A stretch of DNA of 64,000 bases from Natrinema sp. DC36 (GTDB taxonomy: Archaea; Halobacteriota; Halobacteria; Halobacteriales; Natrialbaceae). Shown piece by piece: positions 42,657 to 51,624 of the stretch. The notes under the pieces were generated by a model, which saw only the letters and a list, made by a program, of their open reading frames with translations, was not told the origin of the DNA and searched no databases. The stretch covers positions 1,488,001-1,552,000 of the forward strand of contig NZ_CP084472.1 in the NCBI RefSeq assembly GCF_020405225.1, given 5' to 3'. Numbering within the stretch: the stretch's first letter is position 1; each line of letters starts with the position of its first letter. The translations under genes and the position numbers were made by a program.

Positions 42657-44603
42657 TTACTCCTCGTCGTCTTCCTCGAAGTCGACGTCCTCGAAGTCGG
42701 CGTCGACGAACTCCTCGTCCTCGTCACCGGCAGCGCCCGCGTCGGGACCGGGGTTCGGACCGCCGCCCATGCCGCCGGGGCCTGCGCCCGCAGCACCGCC
42801 AGCGCCCGCCGCTCCGGCACCCGCTGCGCCGCCGGCCGCACCGGCGTCCGCGGCACCGGCTTCCTGGTAGATCTGCTTGCCGATCTCCTGAAGTTCTTCG
42901 CTCAGGTTCTCGGTCGCCGCCTCGATGTCGTCGGCGTCGGCTTCGTCGTCGTCGATCGTCGCCTCGAGGTCCTCGATCGCGTCCTCGATGTCCGCGCGAA
43001 GGTCGTCGTCGACCTGCTCGTCGTTCTCCTCGAGCAGCGTTTCGGCGCGCTGGATCGTGGCCTCGGCGTTGTTGCGGGCCTCGATGCGCTGGCGCTTTTG
43101 CTGGTCCTCTTCGGCGTGTTTCTCGGCTTCGCGCTGCATCTTCTCGATCTCGGAGTCGGAGAGCCCGGCACCGCCCTCGATGGTGATCTCCTCGGTGGTG
43201 CCGCTGCCCTTGTCCTCCGCGCTCACGTTGACGATGCCGTTCTCGTCGATCGAGAACGTGACTTCGATCTGTGGCGTTCCGGCGGGGGCCGGCGGGATGC
43301 CGGTCAGGTGGAACTCGCCGAGCATCTCGTTCTCCGCGGCCAGTTCGCGCTCGCCCTGGAAGACCCGGACCTGCACCGTGGTCTGGTTGTCCGCCGCGGT
43401 GGTGAAGATCTTCGACTCTTCGGTCGGAATCGTCGTGTTCTTCTCGATGAGTCGCTCGAAGAGGCCGCCCTTGACCTCGATACCCAGCGAGAGAGGCGTC
43501 ACGTCCAGCAGGACGATATCGTCGACCTCGCCGCCCAGTACGCCGCCCTGGATCGCCGCGCCCAGCGCGACGGCCTCGTCGGGGTTGACGTTCTTCTGGG
43601 GTGCCTTGCCGGTCAACTCTTCGACCTTCTCGGCGACCTGTGGCATCCGGGTCGAGCCGCCGACGAGGAGGACTTCGTCGATCTCGTCTGCATCGTAGCC
43701 CGCGTCCTCGAGCGCCTGCTCTGTCGGGTCGACGGTGCGATCGATCAGATCCTGCGTCAGCGACTCGAACTTGGCTCGAGTCATGGACTCCTCGAGGTGG
43801 ATCGGGCCGTCGTCGGTCGCCGTGATGAAGGGCAGGTTGATCTCGGTCTCCTTCCGACTACTGAGTTCGATCTTGGCCTCCTCGGCGGCGTCCTTGAGCC
43901 GCTGGAGGGCCTGACGGTCGTCGCGGAGGTCCATCCCGTGTTCCTCCTCGAACTCGTCGGCGAGCCAGTCGATAATGGCCTCGTCCCAGTCGTCGCCACC
44001 GAGGTCGTTGTCACCGTTGGTCGCGACGACCTCGTAGACGCCGCCGCCGAGATCGAGAATGGAGACGTCGAAGGTGCCGCCGCCGAGGTCGTAAACCAGA
44101 ACGGTCTGGTCGGAGTCGTCGTCTAACCCGTAGGCCATCGACGCAGCCGTCGGCTCGTTGATGATGCGTTCGACCTCGAAGCCGGCGATCTCGCCGGCGT
44201 CCTTGGTCGCCTGGCGCTGTCGGTCGGAGAAGTACGCGGGGACCGTGATGACGGCTTTCTCTACTTCGTCGCCCAGATAGTCTTCGGCATCGCGTTTGAT
44301 CTTCTGGAGGATCATCGCCGAGATCTCCTCGGGCGTATACTCCTCGCCCTCGATCTCGACGGTGTAGTCGTCCTCGCCGATGTGGCGCTTGATCGAGGCG
44401 ATCGTCTTTTCGGGGTTCTGAATCGCCTGATTCTTCGCGGGTTTGCCGACGAGGCGCTCGTCGTCGTCCGTGAAGGCGACGACGGAGGGCGTCGTCCGTT
44501 CGCCTTCGGCGTTGACGATAATCTCCGGATCGCCGCCTTCCATCACCGCGAACGCGCTGTTCGTCGTCCCGAGGTCGATTCCGAGAATCTTGTTGCTTGC
44601 CAT
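42657..44603 (-). CDS. dnaK: Chaperone DnaK (Hsp70)
   Basis: 648 residues. The ATPase domain starts [19 protein letters not shown] and includes [39 protein letters not shown] and [20 protein letters not shown]. The substrate domain follows with [19 protein letters not shown], and a Gly/Ala-rich acidic tail ends [11 protein letters not shown]. The ATG at 44603 was chosen; a TATA-like TTTAAAAC lies about 26-33 bases upstream, so the mRNA is probably leaderless. It forms the chaperone set with grpE (upstream) and dnaJ (downstream, displaced). Confidence 0.98.
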   Translation of the reverse strand: MASNKILGIDLGTTNSAFAVMEGGDPEIIVNAEGERTTPSVVAFTDDDERLVGKPAKNQAIQNPEKTIASIKRHIGEDDYTVEIEGEEYTPEEISAMILQKIKRDAEDYLGDEVEKAVITVPAYFSDRQRQATKDAGEIAGFEVERIINEPTAASMAYGLDDDSDQTVLVYDLGGGTFDVSILDLGGGVYEVVATNGDNDLGGDDWDEAIIDWLADEFEEEHGMDLRDDRQALQRLKDAAEEAKIELSSRKETEINLPFITATDDGPIHLEESMTRAKFESLTQDLIDRTVDPTEQALEDAGYDADEIDEVLLVGGSTRMPQVAEKVEELTGKAPQKNVNPDEAVALGAAIQGGVLGGEVDDIVLLDVTPLSLGIEVKGGLFERLIEKNTTIPTEESKIFTTAADNQTTVQVRVFQGERELAAENEMLGEFHLTGIPPAPAGTPQIEVTFSIDENGIVNVSAEDKGSGTTEEITIEGGAGLSDSEIEKMQREAEKHAEEDQQKRQRIEARNNAEATIQRAETLLEENDEQVDDDLRADIEDAIEDLEATIDDDEADADDIEAATENLSEELQEIGKQIYQEAGAADAGAAGGAAGAGAAGAGGAAGAGPGGMGGGPNPGPDAGAAGDEDEEFVDADFEDVDFEEDDEE

Positions 44604-44628
44604 AGTGGCCGGGTATTGTGCGCACTTT

Positions 44629-44636
44629 GTTTTAAA
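44629..44636 (-). promoter_or_regulatory. TATA-like box of dnaK
   Basis: Minus-strand TTTAAAAC, 26-33 bases before the dnaK ATG. This indicates that dnaK has its own promoter, even though grpE lies upstream on the same strand. In haloarchaea heat-shock genes are commonly controlled by TFB/TBP variants at such elements. Confidence 0.5.
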
Positions 44637-44823
44637 GGTTACTAGGCAGACGGAGGAACCGAATAAAATCCGGATACCGCGGCTCTCAGCCTCGCTCGAG
44701 ACAGTCGGGGTCCAGTAAAAACGGGCGTCAAATTCGGCCTCACACGATCCGCGTCGGCTCGAGCGGCGATTCACGTCTCGGTCCGCCGGTGATTCGCCGA
44801 CGGCTCAAGCGGGTCCGCTCGCC

Positions 44824-46077
44824 TTATTCGTTCGATTCGTTTGCTGCGGCGTCCGTCGACGTGTCCTCGCGGTCGTCCTCGGCGACTTCGCCGCCGAGTT
44901 CGATCGCTTCATCACCGTCATTAGCGTCGTTCGCCGACGACTCGTCGGCCTCGGCCGCTTCGTCGTCTGCGGTCGTGTCGGCATCTGCATCGGACCCGCC
45001 GCCCGCCTCGTCAGCCTCAGTCGCGTCGCGTCGCTCGTCCGATTCGTCGGCTGCTCCCTCCTCCTCGCTCTCGTCTGCCCCGTCTTCTTCGTCCGCATCC
45101 GCGAATTCGCCGTTCGAGACTGTCACCTGGGCGCTCTGGATGACCTTCTCCCCCATCTCGTAACCGGGCGTGTAGACGTCGGCGATGGTCCCCTCGGGCT
45201 GGTCGCTGTCGACCTGCATCATGACCTCGTGGCGCTGCGGATCGGCCTCGGTACCCGGGTCGGGATCGATCTCCGAAACGTTCTCGTCCTCGAGAATGCG
45301 ATCGAACTCGCGCAGCGTCATATCGACGCCGTCTCGGAGCGTTTCGACGTCGCCGCTCTCCTCTTCGAGCGCGCGTTTGAGGTTGTCCCGGACGCCGATG
45401 AGCCGTTCGACGAGGTCCTCGGCGGCGCGATCCTTGATCTGCTGTTGGCGCTTCTTGGCGCGTTTCTTGTAGTTCTGGAAGTCCGCCTGTTTGCGCTTGA
45501 GCCGGCTCTTCAGGTCCTCTATCTCCTCCTCGTACTCCGCTATTTGCTCGTCGCGCTCGTTCAGGGCAGCCTCGTACTCGTCGAGTTCGGTCTGGAGTTC
45601 GCCGATGGTCTCGGCCTGGGACTCGATGCGCTCGGAGAGATCCTCGAGTTCCTCGCGCTGGTGTTTGACGGTCCCGTTGAGGTCGCGGGCCTCCTCGACG
45701 ATCGAGTTGACCTTGTGGGCGAGTTCGTCGTCGTACTCGGTGACCCGATCGAGCATGCGCTGAACGTCCTCGCTCGTTTCGGGTGCCTCCCCGTCTTCGC
45801 CGACATCCTCCCTGGCCGGTTCAGTCGCTGTTGCCTCGGCTGCATCCTCGTCCGCGGTCGTCGCGGTCCCCGCTGTGGCTGTCTCGTCGACCGCGTCAGC
45901 GCTCGAGTCGTCGTCCGTAGCCGTAAATTCCGATTCGGCGTCGTCCGAGTCAGGAGCCGGTTCCGATTCCCCGTCCGTCGACTCGTCAGGATCCACGTCG
46001 GCCGTTTCGCCGTCGTCGGATTCCTCCTCGGACGGGACACCCTGGGCGGACGTGTTCGTGCCCTCGTCTTCGCTCAT
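44824..46077 (-). CDS. grpE: GrpE nucleotide exchange factor with large acidic extensions
   Basis: 417 residues, about twice the usual GrpE. Residues about 1-105 and about 330-417 are Asp/Glu/Thr/Ala-rich and probably disordered. A coiled coil occupies about 110-205, and the GrpE core runs about 205-320 (FQNYKKRAKKRQQQIKDRAA, LIGVRDNLKRALEEE, RHEVMMQVDSDQPEGTIADV, GYEMGEKVIQSAQVTVSNG). It releases ADP from DnaK. It lies immediately upstream of dnaK, with its own TATA-like element. Confidence 0.93.
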   Translation of the reverse strand: MSEDEGTNTSAQGVPSEEESDDGETADVDPDESTDGESEPAPDSDDAESEFTATDDDSSADAVDETATAGTATTADEDAAEATATEPAREDVGEDGEAPETSEDVQRMLDRVTEYDDELAHKVNSIVEEARDLNGTVKHQREELEDLSERIESQAETIGELQTELDEYEAALNERDEQIAEYEEEIEDLKSRLKRKQADFQNYKKRAKKRQQQIKDRAAEDLVERLIGVRDNLKRALEEESGDVETLRDGVDMTLREFDRILEDENVSEIDPDPGTEADPQRHEVMMQVDSDQPEGTIADVYTPGYEMGEKVIQSAQVTVSNGEFADADEEDGADESEEEGAADESDERRDATEADEAGGGSDADADTTADDEAAEADESSANDANDGDEAIELGGEVAEDDREDTSTDAAANESNE

Positions 46078-46098
46078 GTGCCAGTCAACGAACAGCGG

Positions 46099-46107
46099 TA
46101 ATAAAAG
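46099..46107 (-). promoter_or_regulatory. TATA-like box of grpE
   Basis: Minus-strand CTTTTATTA lies 22-30 bases before the grpE ATG at 46077, the spacing for a leaderless transcript. Confidence 0.5.
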
Positions 46108-46320
46108 GGTTGAGGTACGGCGACTCGCGCCGGATGGAGCGAAACCGTGAACCGATCACGACAGATGCGAACTGACCGCTGAGATTCCTCCCAATTACAT
46201 AGTGGGCCGATGACCCACACCCGCCAGGGGGACTGGTGTTTAGAGACAGTAATATAAGTTCGAATGTAATATAGTGCAGAAAATAAGTATAGATTGCTTA
46301 AGATTCTACCCGCCGTTTGA

Positions 46321-46491
46321 ATATCTGATAGGGGTAAAACCGTGTCGCTGATCGGGTTCGGCTCGTTCAGTATCTCGAAGCGGTCTGCCCGAACGGGGCG
46401 CAACCCGCAGACAGGGAAGGAAATCAAGATCGCGACGAAGAACGTGGTCAAATTCAAAGCGGGTGCTGAGCCGTCCAAAAGCGTGAACTAG
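46321..46491 (+). pseudogene. Truncated bacterial-type HU DNA-binding protein gene (C-terminal half)
   Basis: Starting after an in-frame TGA (46318-46320), 56 codons run to a TAG at 46489-46491, with a GTG at 46342 the only plausible start. From [10 protein letters not shown] the sequence continues [20 protein letters not shown] and [20 protein letters not shown]. This is the beta-arm and C-terminal helix of HU, including the [12 protein letters not shown] hallmark and the VxLxGFGxF strand; it resembles bacterial HU closely. The N-terminal helical dimerisation half (about 40 residues) is missing. HU is essentially a bacterial protein; among archaea it is known mainly from Thermoplasmatales. 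Probably a laterally acquired, decayed copy. Confidence 0.85.
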
Positions 46492-46614
46492 TGACGCTTC
46501 AGGCCTGAGATGCTAGCTTTATCGGTCAGGACCGCCAACGGCCGGCCGCCACGCCGAGCACCTGCTGCTCGGTATTCGACTGGCGGACACGGGCGGTCGT
46601 CCCGCTCCCTCCGC

Positions 46615-47409
46615 TCAGGCTTTGTCGGTTTCGTGCATCCACTCGAGGGCAGCCTGCAGCCCCTCCTCGTTCCGAATTTCGCGAAACCGTTCCGCAGACG
46701 TGGATTCCATGGTGAGGGCACCAACGTACTCGTCGACGCGGCCGTACCGTCTGAACCCCTGCGTCTCCTGCACATCGTTGAGCATGTCTTTCGCGATAGC
46801 AACGGCCGTACTCGGGGTCTTCTTGATCGCGGCCACTTCCGTCTCGACGGTTGCGTCCAGTTCGCCTTCGGGGACGGCCCGATTGACGAGTCCCATCTCG
46901 GCGGCAGTGGCTGCGTCGACGGTCTTCCCCGAATAGAGCAGTTCCCGGGCGTCTTTCAGGGAATTCGTTACGAACGGCAGCACGAACTTCGGCGGGGGTT
47001 CGCCGAAGTGCATGTCGGGATAGCCGAATTCGGAGGGCGCCGTCGCGAAGGTGAGATCACAGCAGATCGCGAGGTTGCACCCACCGGCGACTGCGGGCCC
47101 GTCGACCGCCGCGATGACCGGAAGCCGCGACGAAAAGATCGCCTCGAGGTGAGTCCGCTGGTCGAGGATGCGATCATCGGTCGATTGCTCGGTCTCGGCC
47201 TCGCTGATATCGTAGCCCGACGAAAAGGCGCGGCCGTTGCCGCTCAGGACGACGACTCGAACCTCATCGGCGCCCGCAGCGCGTCCGATCGCGTCCTCGA
47301 GTTCGCGCAGTAACGGCGGATTCAACGCGTTGAGAGCCTCGGGACGATCCAGTGCGATTCGGGCCACGCCCTCGTCTACAGCGTACTCGAGACAGTCATA
47401 CGTTCCCAT
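46615..47409 (-). CDS. Enoyl-CoA hydratase/isomerase family protein
   Basis: 264 residues, full length for the crotonase fold. Motifs: IALDRPEALNALNPPLLREL, VLSGNGRAFSSGYDISEAE (first oxyanion strand) and AVDGPAVAGGCNLAICCDLT (second oxyanion Gly). The catalytic acid region is at DMHFGEPPPKFVLPF. It hydrates or isomerises an enoyl-CoA, in fatty acid or amino-acid degradation. The ATG at 47409 follows the in-frame GTG/ATG at 47436, which is less likely. The neighbour MaoC hydratase suggests related acyl-CoA metabolism. Confidence 0.9.
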   Translation of the reverse strand: MGTYDCLEYAVDEGVARIALDRPEALNALNPPLLRELEDAIGRAAGADEVRVVVLSGNGRAFSSGYDISEAETEQSTDDRILDQRTHLEAIFSSRLPVIAAVDGPAVAGGCNLAICCDLTFATAPSEFGYPDMHFGEPPPKFVLPFVTNSLKDARELLYSGKTVDAATAAEMGLVNRAVPEGELDATVETEVAAIKKTPSTAVAIAKDMLNDVQETQGFRRYGRVDEYVGALTMESTSAERFREIRNEEGLQAALEWMHETDKA

Positions 47410-47559
47410 ACCACAGTCATTCCGAGCTACCCACATATACCGTTGGGCGCCTCTCAGCGACGGAGCAGCGATCCCAAACGAGGAACGGAGACGCTCTCAC
47501 TCGGGATGGCCAGTCAATGATAACTCGTTGTGGCAGCGCTAGAACGCGAGCGGGTGACG

Positions 47560-48021
47560 CTAGTCTGCCGCGTCTGTTCGGCGGACGATATTGTGCGAGA
47601 GGATCGACATCACGTCTTCATCGGCATCGTTGACGACGCTGCGATGGAAATCAACGTAACCGCGATCCGATCGGCTCGTCGAGGGTGTCTTGCCGACGAC
47701 CTCGACCCGGACGCGAAGCGTCTCACCGGGGCGGACCGGCTCGTGCCAGCGCAGATCGTCCATCCCGAGGCCGCCCATATTTGCGATATCGACCTCGCCG
47801 TTGACGATCTCCGTGACGAACAACCGGACGGACAAACAGAGCGTGTGGAGGCCGCTGGCGACCAGTTCACCGAACATCGAATCCTGAGCGGCCTCCTCGT
47901 CGAGATGGAACGGCTGCGGGTCGAACTGCTCGGCGAACTCGATGATCTCTTGTTTGGTGACCGTGTATCCCCCGGTCTCGTAGGTCTCACCGATCTCCAA
48001 ATCCTCGTAATACCGTGGCAT
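47560..48021 (-). CDS. MaoC-family (R)-specific enoyl-CoA hydratase-like protein
   Basis: 153 residues, one hot-dog domain. The hydratase motif FAEQFDPQPFHLDEEAA contains the catalytic Asp and His, preceded by YYEDLEIGETYETGGYTVT. The substrate helix region is FGELVASGLHTLCLSVRLF and the C terminus has GKTPSTSRSDRGYVDF. It converts (R)-3-hydroxyacyl-CoA and trans-2-enoyl-CoA, for example in polyhydroxyalkanoate or beta-oxidation chemistry. The ATG at 48021 was chosen because the 56 residues upstream are Arg-rich and not family-like. Confidence 0.88.
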   Translation of the reverse strand: MPRYYEDLEIGETYETGGYTVTKQEIIEFAEQFDPQPFHLDEEAAQDSMFGELVASGLHTLCLSVRLFVTEIVNGEVDIANMGGLGMDDLRWHEPVRPGETLRVRVEVVGKTPSTSRSDRGYVDFHRSVVNDADEDVMSILSHNIVRRTDAAD

Positions 48022-48212
48022 ATCGTGTAAATGCCTAACGAATGGCGTAAACAATCCGGTTCGCGACGTGACGAATCCCCTGTTATCCTCGAAACGGTAG
48101 CGCTTCTGGCATAGCCGAACAAATGCACGCCTCAACGGGTGGAAGTGCCGTCGCGCCGGTTCCGATGGGTGACCGAAGCCGCTCGCCATGTGAAATGGGC
48201 TGACCGATTTTG

Positions 48213-49970
48213 TCAGCGGTCACACGCCGGATCGGTACCGACGGTTTCTCGTGCGAACACGTCTTCGTAGCCGGAAAACGACATCCTGAGCGACGGAACG
48301 CCGGTGAACGACAGCGCTTGCAGGATGAGTGCCGGTTCCTCGAGACGAGCCCCTAACTCCCGGAGCGCCGAGCTCACGTCGGCCATCTTCTCGGCGGTTT
48401 CGGAGATATCACGGCCTGCACAGCGGGCGCCGATCGGCGTTGGGAACGTGACGCGAGTCGTCTCGTGGCCACGAACGGCCCACCCGCCCCCCATCTCGAT
48501 CACGTCCGCGATCGATCGTCGCATCGCGTCTTCGTCCGCACCGACGGCGATCACGCCGGGGGTCTGCCACGTATGGGACGTCGCGACCGCGCCCGCCTCG
48601 AGTCCGAAACCTGAGAGGAATCCGGTAAAGCCATCCCCGACTCCACTCGGCGAGCGATCGAAGAGCCCGACCTTGAGCGCGTCGCGGTCCGGGGTCGCGA
48701 CGAATTCCCCGTCCGCAATCGCCGGTTCGACGGTCGCCTCGCTGGTCACTGTTCCGCCCTCGCAGTGGATCGCTCTGACGGTCCCGTCGGAACCGTCGGC
48801 CGTCGGGACTCGCAACGCCCCTTCGTCCAGCGACAGTGAGATCGAATCGCGGAACCACTCGGGGTAGGTGTGCGAGCGGGGCTCGACGATCGGCGTGCCG
48901 CCGTCGACCACGATTTCGCCGCCGCTGATAACCGTCTCGACGGCGACATCTTCGAGATCGTCGAGAACGATGATATCGGCTCGCGAACCGGGAGATAGCG
49001 AGCCGATATCTGGAAGACCGAAGTGACGAGCGGGGTTGAGCGTCGCCATTCGAACGGCGTCGACCGGGTCAATTCCCGCTTCGATGGCCCGTCGAACGAC
49101 GGCGTCCATGTACCCCTCCGTAACGATATCAGTCGGCCAGATCCAGTCCGTCGAGAGCGAGAGTTCCGCCGACCCGAACCGCTCGTAGGCGTCGGCGAGC
49201 GCGTCGATATCGTCGCGAAACGTCCCATAGCGCCCGATCGAGTGAATCCCGTTCTCGAGGCGCTCGGCGACCTCCTCGCTCGAAACCATCTCGTGGTCGT
49301 CGGTGATCGTCGCGGCGAGAGCGGTCAATCGACGACCCGAACAACCGGCTCCGTGACCGCTCACCGTTTTGCCGAGCGCTCGAGCCCGCGCAGCGAGTGA
49401 TTCAGCCGGCGATGAGCGCCCGACGAGCTGTATCCAGGGAATTTCGCCGATGCCGACGATTCGATCCTCCTGGAGCAGGGCGGACAGCTCCTCGCGATCG
49501 GTATCGTCGAACTGGTCGTACCCGACGCTAAATGCATCGAGGAACGCCTGCGGCGGAACGGTCCCGAAAACCCGAATCGGGAGGTCGGCCGTCGCCTCGA
49601 GGAGTTGTCGGACACCGGGTTCACCGAAACAGCTCCCGAATTCACAGATTTCGGTTACGACGGCCGTGGTTCCGGTTGCAAGAACGCGGTGATAGGCCCG
49701 TTCGAACGGCTGGAACGAGTCGACGTGAACGTGCGCGTTGACGAATCCCGGGGTAACCACTTTCCCCGTGGCGTCGACAACCGTCGTCTCCGGGCCCGTT
49801 ACGTCGCTCGCATCGGTCGTGACTGCTGCAATCCGGTCGGTTTCGACGGCAATCTCACGATCGACGATGCGTCGGGATTCCGGTAACAGTACTCGCCCGT
49901 TCGTAACGACGAGATCGGCCGGAGCGGTTCCGAGCGCAACGTTTTGCAGTTTGTCAGCGTTCCTGGTCAC
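48213..49970 (-). CDS. Adenine deaminase-like amidohydrolase
   Basis: 585 residues with a GTG start. The amidohydrolase metal site is in PGFVNAHVHVDSFQPFERA and the barrel continues with GTTAVVTEICEFGSCFG, GIGEIPWIQL and VSGHGAGCSG. ATLNPARHFGLPDIGSLSPG is the amidohydrolase C-terminal signature, and the adenine deaminase C-terminal domain has TSHTWQTPGVIAVGADEDAM and EMGGGWAVRG. Typical adenine deaminases have an ADPHE motif after the GTT strand; here it is TEICEFG, so specificity may differ. Stand-alone gene. Confidence 0.8.
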   Translation of the reverse strand: MTRNADKLQNVALGTAPADLVVTNGRVLLPESRRIVDREIAVETDRIAAVTTDASDVTGPETTVVDATGKVVTPGFVNAHVHVDSFQPFERAYHRVLATGTTAVVTEICEFGSCFGEPGVRQLLEATADLPIRVFGTVPPQAFLDAFSVGYDQFDDTDREELSALLQEDRIVGIGEIPWIQLVGRSSPAESLAARARALGKTVSGHGAGCSGRRLTALAATITDDHEMVSSEEVAERLENGIHSIGRYGTFRDDIDALADAYERFGSAELSLSTDWIWPTDIVTEGYMDAVVRRAIEAGIDPVDAVRMATLNPARHFGLPDIGSLSPGSRADIIVLDDLEDVAVETVISGGEIVVDGGTPIVEPRSHTYPEWFRDSISLSLDEGALRVPTADGSDGTVRAIHCEGGTVTSEATVEPAIADGEFVATPDRDALKVGLFDRSPSGVGDGFTGFLSGFGLEAGAVATSHTWQTPGVIAVGADEDAMRRSIADVIEMGGGWAVRGHETTRVTFPTPIGARCAGRDISETAEKMADVSSALRELGARLEEPALILQALSFTGVPSLRMSFSGYEDVFARETVGTDPACDR

Positions 49971-50435
49971 GCGTTGTCCCTCGCTTCCTGTAGTTGTTCG
50001 TTCGGAAATCGCACGGAGGGACCACAGAGACGGTACCTTGATATGTCATGAGAGAACATGTCCCAGATTGGACTACCATCCATATAACAGTAGTTGGCAA
50101 TGCCATTTCTTTATTCAGGGTGAGATCCGAACTGAATCGTCCGGTTCGATAACTACGTCTGCGAACGTACCTTTTTCCGCCTCGGGTTCGCTCGCGTTGC
50201 TCGCTCACCTCTCGGCGCAAAAATCTACGCTAAAAAGGCCGCTCACTCGCTTCGCTCGTTCGCGGGTGCAACGATTGCGATCCGACCGCAGCAGTAAGTT
50301 CTTCGCCTGTACTGAACAGCAACTACACATGGTCAAGTAGCGGTATTTTTCATACGGGTCTGTGAGGTAAACGCTCTTGAACTGGACACGGTCCCCGAGA
50401 GGTGGGGTTTTTATCTATTCGCGAGAAATAGTGGC
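49971..50435. other. Intergenic region containing a dispersed repeat
   Basis: No gene is accepted here. The stretch 50165-50297 is copy B of the repeat described separately. A 34-codon plus-strand frame starting near 50047 (MREHVPDWTTIHITVVGNAI and on) is open but too short and unsupported. From about 50340 onward GC content drops into the signalling islet. Confidence 0.4.
50165..50297 (+). repeat. Dispersed repeat, copy B
   Basis: Matches copy A at 40701-40830 in the same orientation: ACGTACCTTTTTCCGCCTCGGG, the 30-base core GGCGCAAAAATCTACGC/T-AAAAAGGCCGCTC, GCTCGTTCGCGGGTGCA and CCGCAGCAGTAA. The core is almost identical, whereas the segments between blocks differ, suggesting selection on, or recent copying of, the core. 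Confidence 0.7.
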
Positions 50436-51089
50436 ATGGCAATTGAGGCCTCGTTCACATCCACTAATGACGAGTTCCCTCTCGCGGAAGTCTTCGAGAA
50501 GTTCCCTAGCTCCAAAGTTGAATTAGACCGCGTCGTTCCAACGAATCATGCAATAATTCCATACTTTTGGTTACAACTTGACAATAGCTCAGAGGTTTCT
50601 ATGGATGGAATCAATCATCCCGGCCTCAACGACTTGAAAATAGTTGATAGAGTTGAGGACGAGGCACTTATTCGGATTGAGTGGGATTTAGATTACGAGA
50701 GTGTCCTCAAAGCAATCCTCGAAACGGGTGTATCACTCATGTCAGCTATTGGCAAGGAGGATAAATGGACATTTGACGTCCGTGGTGAGGACCAGCAAGA
50801 TATCTCGGACTTCCAATCATATTGCAATGAGTGCAATATTCCCATTGAACTCGTCCAACTCCACGCGTTGTCCCCGATGCACTCGGGGAACGAGTACGAC
50901 CTCACGGAGGCACAACGGGAAGCCTTGACGCTCGCGTACGCTCGTGGGTACTTTGATTCTCCCCGGGATGCGTCCCAAGATGAGGTCGCTGATGAACTTG
51001 GAATCACCCGCCAAGCATTCGCTTCGCGACTGCGACGAGGTATGAGGCGGTTGGTTTCCAGTACTATTATCCATTCGCCATCCGAATGA
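50436..51089 (+). CDS. HTH-10 (Bat-like) regulator, low-GC
   Basis: 217 residues. The C-terminal HTH-10 domain (about 155-205) reads LTEAQREALTLAYARGYFDS, then DELGITRQAFASRLRRGMRR. The N-terminal 150 residues are the sensor-like half with no recognisable ligand site. Its codons are markedly less GC-rich than most of the window, like its two downstream neighbours, suggesting acquisition as a block. It likely controls genes nearby or elsewhere; a related protein is encoded at 398-1096. Confidence 0.85.
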   Translation: MAIEASFTSTNDEFPLAEVFEKFPSSKVELDRVVPTNHAIIPYFWLQLDNSSEVSMDGINHPGLNDLKIVDRVEDEALIRIEWDLDYESVLKAILETGVSLMSAIGKEDKWTFDVRGEDQQDISDFQSYCNECNIPIELVQLHALSPMHSGNEYDLTEAQREALTLAYARGYFDSPRDASQDEVADELGITRQAFASRLRRGMRRLVSSTIIHSPSE

Positions 51090-51151
51090 CCGTATAAAGA
51101 TATTGCCTAGGCAGAAGTCATTTTCATTCACCTTCCGCCCCTATCTATGTT

Positions 51152-51490
51152 GTGACTCAAGAAAATATCCCCGCCGAGGACTCCGTCGCTGGGCCACTGC
51201 CAACTGCTCTTGATGTCGAGCCCTGTGATGATGGGCGCTATCGCGTCGAATGCGATTTTGCTCTCGACGACCCGAGCCATGCTGTCGTCGCTGCAATCGG
51301 CTCTCTCACCCAAACGGATCCACTAGAACTGGACCCATTGTATCAGGCTATCGACCCTGATGCTCTAAATCAGATGGTCTCCGCAACCCGAGAGGAGTGC
51401 CACGTCTCTTTCCAGTATGCCGACTTCGATGTAACAGTCGATAGTACCGGGGTGATTATCTGCGAACAGCCGGCGGGAGAGAACGTATGA
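51152..51490 (+). CDS. HalOD1 output-domain protein
   Basis: 112 residues, GTG start. It fits the haloarchaeal HalOD1 domain: VVAAIGSLTQTDPLELDPLY, then QAIDPDALNQMVSATRE and a closing pair of strands VSFQYADFDVTVDSTGVII. These domains are thought to act as output modules of signalling systems; biochemistry is unknown. Its stop overlaps the ATG of a 45-codon zinc-ribbon gene (ATGA), indicating translational coupling. A second member is at 59817-60071. Confidence 0.8.
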   Translation: MTQENIPAEDSVAGPLPTALDVEPCDDGRYRVECDFALDDPSHAVVAAIGSLTQTDPLELDPLYQAIDPDALNQMVSATREECHVSFQYADFDVTVDSTGVIICEQPAGENV

Positions 51491-51624
51491 TTGCTATGGT
51501 GGGAGAGTATGTTGAATGTATGAACTGTGAGTTTGTCTTCATGGCTGGGCCGGGTGCAGAACCAGTATCATATCACGGCACATCATGCCCGAATTGTGAC
51601 GAAGAGGAATTTGAATTTTTGTGA
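51487..51624 (+). CDS. 45-residue zinc-ribbon microprotein coupled to HalOD1
   Basis: Starting at the ATG that overlaps the HalOD1 stop (ATGA), the frame encodes 45 residues with two CxxC pairs: YVECMNCEFVFMAG and TSCPNCDEEEFEFL. The knuckles are 20-odd residues apart with an acidic end: a small zinc ribbon. The overlap and the conserved knuckle spacing argue that it is real although very short. It probably binds zinc and a partner, perhaps the HalOD1 protein; the function is unknown. Confidence 0.65.
   Translation: MIAMVGEYVECMNCEFVFMAGPGAEPVSYHGTSCPNCDEEEFEFL

Noticed and set aside
50047-50160. 34-codon plus-strand ORF (MREHVPDWTTIHITVVGNAI and on)
   Set aside because: No start context, family match or codon bias; it lies between repeat-derived and divergent sequence.
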